From Cycas panzhihuaensis (lineage: Eukaryota; Cycadophyta), in the NCBI GenBank assembly GCA_023213395.1, contig CM041465.1, positions 7,440,001 to 7,504,000 on the forward strand: a stretch of DNA of 64,000 nt, given 5' to 3'. Under the pieces are notes generated by a model. That model saw only the letters and a program-made list of their open reading frames with translations, did not search any database and had not been told where the DNA came from. Position 1 is the stretch's first letter. Every line of letters starts with the position of its first letter. The position numbers and the translations under genes are program-made. Shown one piece after another: positions 60,379 through 64,000 of the stretch.

Positions 60379-61260
60379 TATTTTTCTTTTCAAAAACTTG
60401 TGTGTTATAGATGATCAACTCCAAACTCTTTTCCCTTTTTTATTTCCTTTTTATAAATTAAGCACGATATACATTCATCGTTGTGATGGTCCGTGAAAAC
60501 ACATAATAATTTTTAATATTTTTCACTTTTTTTATTCTTTTATCAATTTATATTTTTTTTTAGTTTTTTTTACTAGTATGCACATAGTAGTTTATACTAA
60601 TTCCAGAGTGTAAAGAGGTTTTTAAAAGAAAAAGATTACAAGAAGTAATGAAGTATAAGAAATAAGTCAAAGATAAAAGAGAGTAGATGAAAGGATTACT
60701 AATTCCATTTCTATAAACATAAAACCATATGAAACAAATGGTAATAGGTTTATAAAAGTAGAAGATGAAATAGTAAAAGATTTCTAAAAGAAAAACTTAC
60801 TTAATTTATATTATACTCCTAACAAATTATATAAACACAAAATAAAATCCACATTCATATAATATATTATAAAGAAAACATGTTGTTTACTAAATGAAAT
60901 ATTAATCTCATTCAATAAACAACTAGTTTTCTAGGTATATTAGATTCCTCGTTGGCTCCTTCTAGGGATAAGAAGCTTTTAGGATCTTGTACCCTACTAA
61001 GATTCTCTATGGCCTAAGATTCCCATGTAGGTCTATCCTTTTAGACACTTCATTTCAGTCTTAAACCTATGATCATAACCTCTACACTACTTAAACCTTT
61101 ACCTTAGAAAACTAGTAGTTTATACTCTTTATGAAGTGATAGTTTATACTTATTCTAGAGTAGGGTGCCCCCAACTAAAAGATGAAAGTCAATCAAAAGA
61201 ATCATCTAAGATAGAAGAAATAAGAGTATCAGCTTCAACATTAAGAGAACAAGGAATATA
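60374..61260. other. G2 spacer without recognisable features
   Basis: A/T-rich stretch between the antisense ORF and the RNase H. No coding frame or repeat that I can support. Confidence 0.5.
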
Positions 61261-61581
61261 CTAGATAGTAACTAAAGAAAATAGTAACAACAATGATAAA
61301 GCTTGATGGTGAAGGAGAAAGAGTCGATGATATATCCCAACTAACTGATAGACTACAATATGAGAACCATAATATAGGAAGATGGGTCTAAGATAAAAGT
61401 GAGAGATATCAAATAAGGCTTTAATGATGGCATAATACTCATATTTATTATTAGTTTCTTTAAGTATAAATAGGCTAGCAGAGAGAAGAGGGTTTCTCAA
61501 TTGGTCATAAATCACCCAAGAAGAAGTAGACGGTCCTGGGTTACCTCTACTACCTCCATCAATGAATATACTCAATGCCAT
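61261..61581 (-). pseudogene. G2 additional RNase H domain
   Basis: The frame MALSIFIDGGSRGNPGPSTS, then SWVIYDQLRNPLL, NNKYEYYAIIKALFDIS and LYYGSHIVVYQLVG follows the archaeal-like RNase H pattern of plant Tat elements. The first Asp (FIDGG) and the Glu (KYEYY) are present. The third acidic residue, normally in Y-x-D-S, is Gly here, so catalysis is lost. The domain is about 107 residues and its C-terminal helix is degraded. It lies about 1 kb downstream of integrase on the same strand, separate from the pol RNase H that normally follows RT. Confidence 0.78.
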
Positions 61582-62604
61582 AAGAAGATAAGATCAGTAT
61601 TTAGAGACAGTATGATCAATGAAGAAATATGTGGGAATCAATCAATAATAAGATGGTAGTGAATGAGATTAGTTCTAACTGTATTAAGGAAAAAGAGAAA
61701 TCATAATTAATAAAAAGGTGTCAAGTAGGGTTCAATCATTACTGTGCCCACAGTGGACCAAAGCAACTAGACACGAAAATCTTGAATGACTCATCTAAAT
61801 GAACCTGACCTACTACAAGAATAGATGGGGATGAGGCCATCATGCAACTTACCCTTGATTACAAGAGGATGATAATAATATGCTTTTTTTTTAAAATATT
61901 TTCTTTCTTTACTTTACTTTTTTTTTTGACCTTTTTGTATTGATTTTTTTCTATTTTCACCCTTTACTTTTTTCTTTTGTTAAACAAAATCATAATCATC
62001 CAATTATGAAGTTATTTTACTTGATATAATAAGGATTTATCCTTTTTAATAGAACTTAAGATGGAAGAGACCAATCTCATTAAGGATTAAACCACAGGAA
62101 AGAAAGGAAATCAAAATCACGATGTCTTCAAATATAATGGGAAGACGATAGAATGAGTACTCACTTTAGAATATAGATAGAGAGAATCAAGGATAATAAA
62201 AATAATAAAAAGAAAATAGTAGGTGATATATGACCAAGAAGGAATCCTCAAGGTGAAAGACTAGTAAGTGAAAGTATAATCTAAGCAAATGATGAAGTGT
62301 CTAAAGCTGATGAACCAATCTCTCTTCTCAAAGATAAAAATAAATGATAGGGCTAGAAACCCAAATTCTCTCTCGAGTATAAAACTCAAAAGAGAAGAAG
62401 ACCAAAACCTTGAAGAAGAGAAACCACAATCAATACAAATATTAGAAAGAGCAAAAGGCTTATATGGTCATAGGTAAAAACTTTAATGAAAGTAAGAACA
62501 ACTTAAGAAAATATGAGAAAAGACTAAAGAAAAGAATTGCCCATAGTTTTAGCTAATTAGGCAAGAAGAGAGATTCAAAGCCATAGTTTATCCTCATTAT
62601 AGAG
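61582..62604 (-). other. Spacer between G2 integrase and additional RNase H
   Basis: About 1 kb without a recognised domain. It holds a T-rich (plus) tract at 61887-61980. The plus-strand frame at 62289-62477 is short, Lys/Glu-rich and unsupported. Confidence 0.5.
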
Positions 62605-64000
62605 GTAAGGAGTGCTATTAGGCATAAAACTTTCTCAAATATTGAGAATTTATAGGCTTTTTGAATTTCAAACCTTCCATTGTTGAGATTCGATAGGTTT
62701 CATTATTCAAATCTTTGATTACTAGATAAGGACTAACCCACTTAGGTGAAAATGTATGTTGTTTGTTATGGAGGTATTCTAACTTCAATACTTTATCAGT
62801 AATATGGAAATTTTTGGACCTAAGTTACTTATCATGAATAACCTAGACTCTAACCTTAGATGCCATATTATTTTGCAAGGCTTGTAGATGAGTCTCATCT
62901 AATTTTTCGAGCTCCAAGAGATGTGCTTCTCTTTGAAAGTCTTCATTAGTAAATTCTTTCAATGAGACACATAAAGAAGAAATTTCAACTTCTAATGGAA
63001 GGACAACTTCAACACCATAAACAAGAGAAAATGGTGTCATGCATGTAGCATTTCTAATTGAGGTTTTATAAGCCCATAACATTGAAAATAATTAAACATG
63101 CCAATCTCTATAGAAGGTTGTGACTGTTTTGGCTAAAGTCTTGTTATAGTCTTCAACTTGGCCATTCGCTTGAAGATGATAAGGGGCTAATAATCTATGG
63201 GTCATATGGAATTTCCTATATAATTCATTGACACGGGGATTACAAAATGAAGTCTCATTATCAATAATAATAATATCTAGTATCCTAAATCTACAAATGA
63301 TATGCTAGAAATCGAATGTAGCAACGATCTTTTTAGTAGTAGTGACTAATAGAATAACTTCACTCTATTTAGTAAAGTATTTAGTTATAGTTATAATAAA
63401 CTTATGACTATTAGATGATGCTAGAAAAATCTGACCAATGAGGTCAAAACCACATCGAGAGAAGAGCTAAGAGGAGATAAGGTTGCATAGGATTAATACT
63501 TTTCATATTTTTATATATAATAATGAGCATCCTTAAATAAGGTGGGCTAATAATAACCCATACAAAAAATACATTAGGCCATCAATTGACTGTCAAAATA
63601 TCCACCACATGTTCCTTCATGGGATTTTATCAAGGCTATAAGTGTTTTATCAGGAGAAAGATATCTCAACAGAATTCCATTGAAAGAACATATTTAAAGC
63701 ACATCATCAAGTAATAGATATTGCTTAGCAATGGCTTGAATTCGTCTTTTCTTCTTAGAGGTAGAAGAAGAAGGGAAAGATTAATCATAAAGATATGATT
63801 TAATTTCTCCATACCATAAATCTTTAGAAGGAACAACCTAAACAAGGAGAATGTGTTCGTCTAGAAGAGTATCATCAATAAGTTATTTGGTAGGATTAGG
63901 AAGAGGATCATTCATCATGATCTTTGCAATGACCATGCCTTTATTAGACTTTCTATTGATGATTTGAAAATCAGACTCTTGTAGTAATAAGGACTATTTT
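62605..64000 (-). pseudogene. G2 integrase remnant
   Basis: The zinc-binding N-terminus near 63640 shows YLSPDKTLIALIKSHEGTCG. The core (about 63410-63080) shows ITKYFTKWSEVILLV, ICRFRILDIIIIDNETSFCN with its catalytic Asp, and PYHLQANGQVEDYNKTL with the catalytic Glu. An open frame (63082-62843) reads LWAYKTSIRNATCMTPFSLV, then YGVEVVLPLEVEI and LLELEKLDETHLQALQNN. The C-terminal GPY/F-like part near 62740 reads HTFSPKWVSPYLV and ends INSQYLRKFYA. Stops and frame changes occur before 63082. The match to Tat-type integrases is strong. Confidence 0.85.

Larger units (their letters stand above)
57521..64000 (-). mobile_element. G2: Tat-like Ty3/gypsy retrotransposon, 5' part beyond the window
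   Basis: On the minus strand the order is integrase (64000 to 62605), spacer, an additional RNase H (61581-61261), an ORF in antisense (58563-60279 on plus) and tandem repeats (57521-57830). An extra RNase H, antisense ORFs and 3' repeats are known traits of the plant Tat lineage. RT, protease, gag and 5' LTR would lie to the right. The 3' LTR was not firmly located. Confidence 0.65.

Noticed and set aside
62289-62477. 62-codon Lys/Glu-rich frame on plus
   Set aside because: Short, low complexity, in a spacer of G2, no recognisable motif.

Overview
The window is intergenic land-plant nuclear DNA made almost entirely of old, nested retrotransposons. I find no intact host gene, tRNA, rRNA or CRISPR. 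A plant origin follows from plant-type Ty1/copia, Ty3/gypsy and L1 LINE proteins, tRNA-iMet primer sites (TGGTATCAGAGC and decayed forms), and fragments of an armadillo-repeat-type kinesin and a MAP kinase. High A+T, deep nesting and many decayed copies suit a large repeat-rich genome, possibly a gymnosperm. That last point is inference.

Layout. 1-4302: LINE-A (minus), continuing off the left edge, with ORF1 and ORF2 still in frame but carrying nonsense codons. 4303-9211: copia element E1 (plus), 5' LTR not in the window, inserted in a gypsy-type gag (9212-9522, minus) of element E0. E0's leader and probable very long 5' LTR (9523-11026 and 25379 to about 29450) are split by copia element E2 (11027-25373, TSD GTACC). 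E2 contains a non-coding LARD-like element (11500-15759), antisense kinesin and sense MAP-kinase fragments in its leader, and LINE-B (20635-23381, 13-bp TSD) inside its reverse transcriptase. From about 29461 to 48960 lies a Ty3/gypsy element G1 (plus) cut into three pieces by copia E3 (31460-38788, minus, TSD CTTAG) and copia E4 (41085-48455, plus, TSD AAAAC). Copia E5, of a different Tnt1/Tork-like type, occupies 49384-55486 (minus, TSD AATGA). From about 57521 to the right edge is a Tat-like gypsy element G2 (minus): integrase, a second RNase H downstream of it, an antisense extra ORF with a possible intron, and a tandem-repeat tract.

E1-E4 belong to one family group. They share gag and pol sequence, a palindromic hairpin in the LTR, and two polypurine tracts at the 3' end; E3 and E4 also show 1.8-2 kb leaders between primer site and gag. 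None can encode a full polyprotein. Most nonsense codons are those expected from C-to-T change (CAA/CAG to TAA/TAG, TGG to TAG or TGA, CGA to TGA). Five-base target duplications give a firm relative order of insertion. The points most worth pursuing are the two gene fragments in the E2 leader, the structured LTR hairpin, the antisense ORF with the extra RNase H of G2, and the LARD family.
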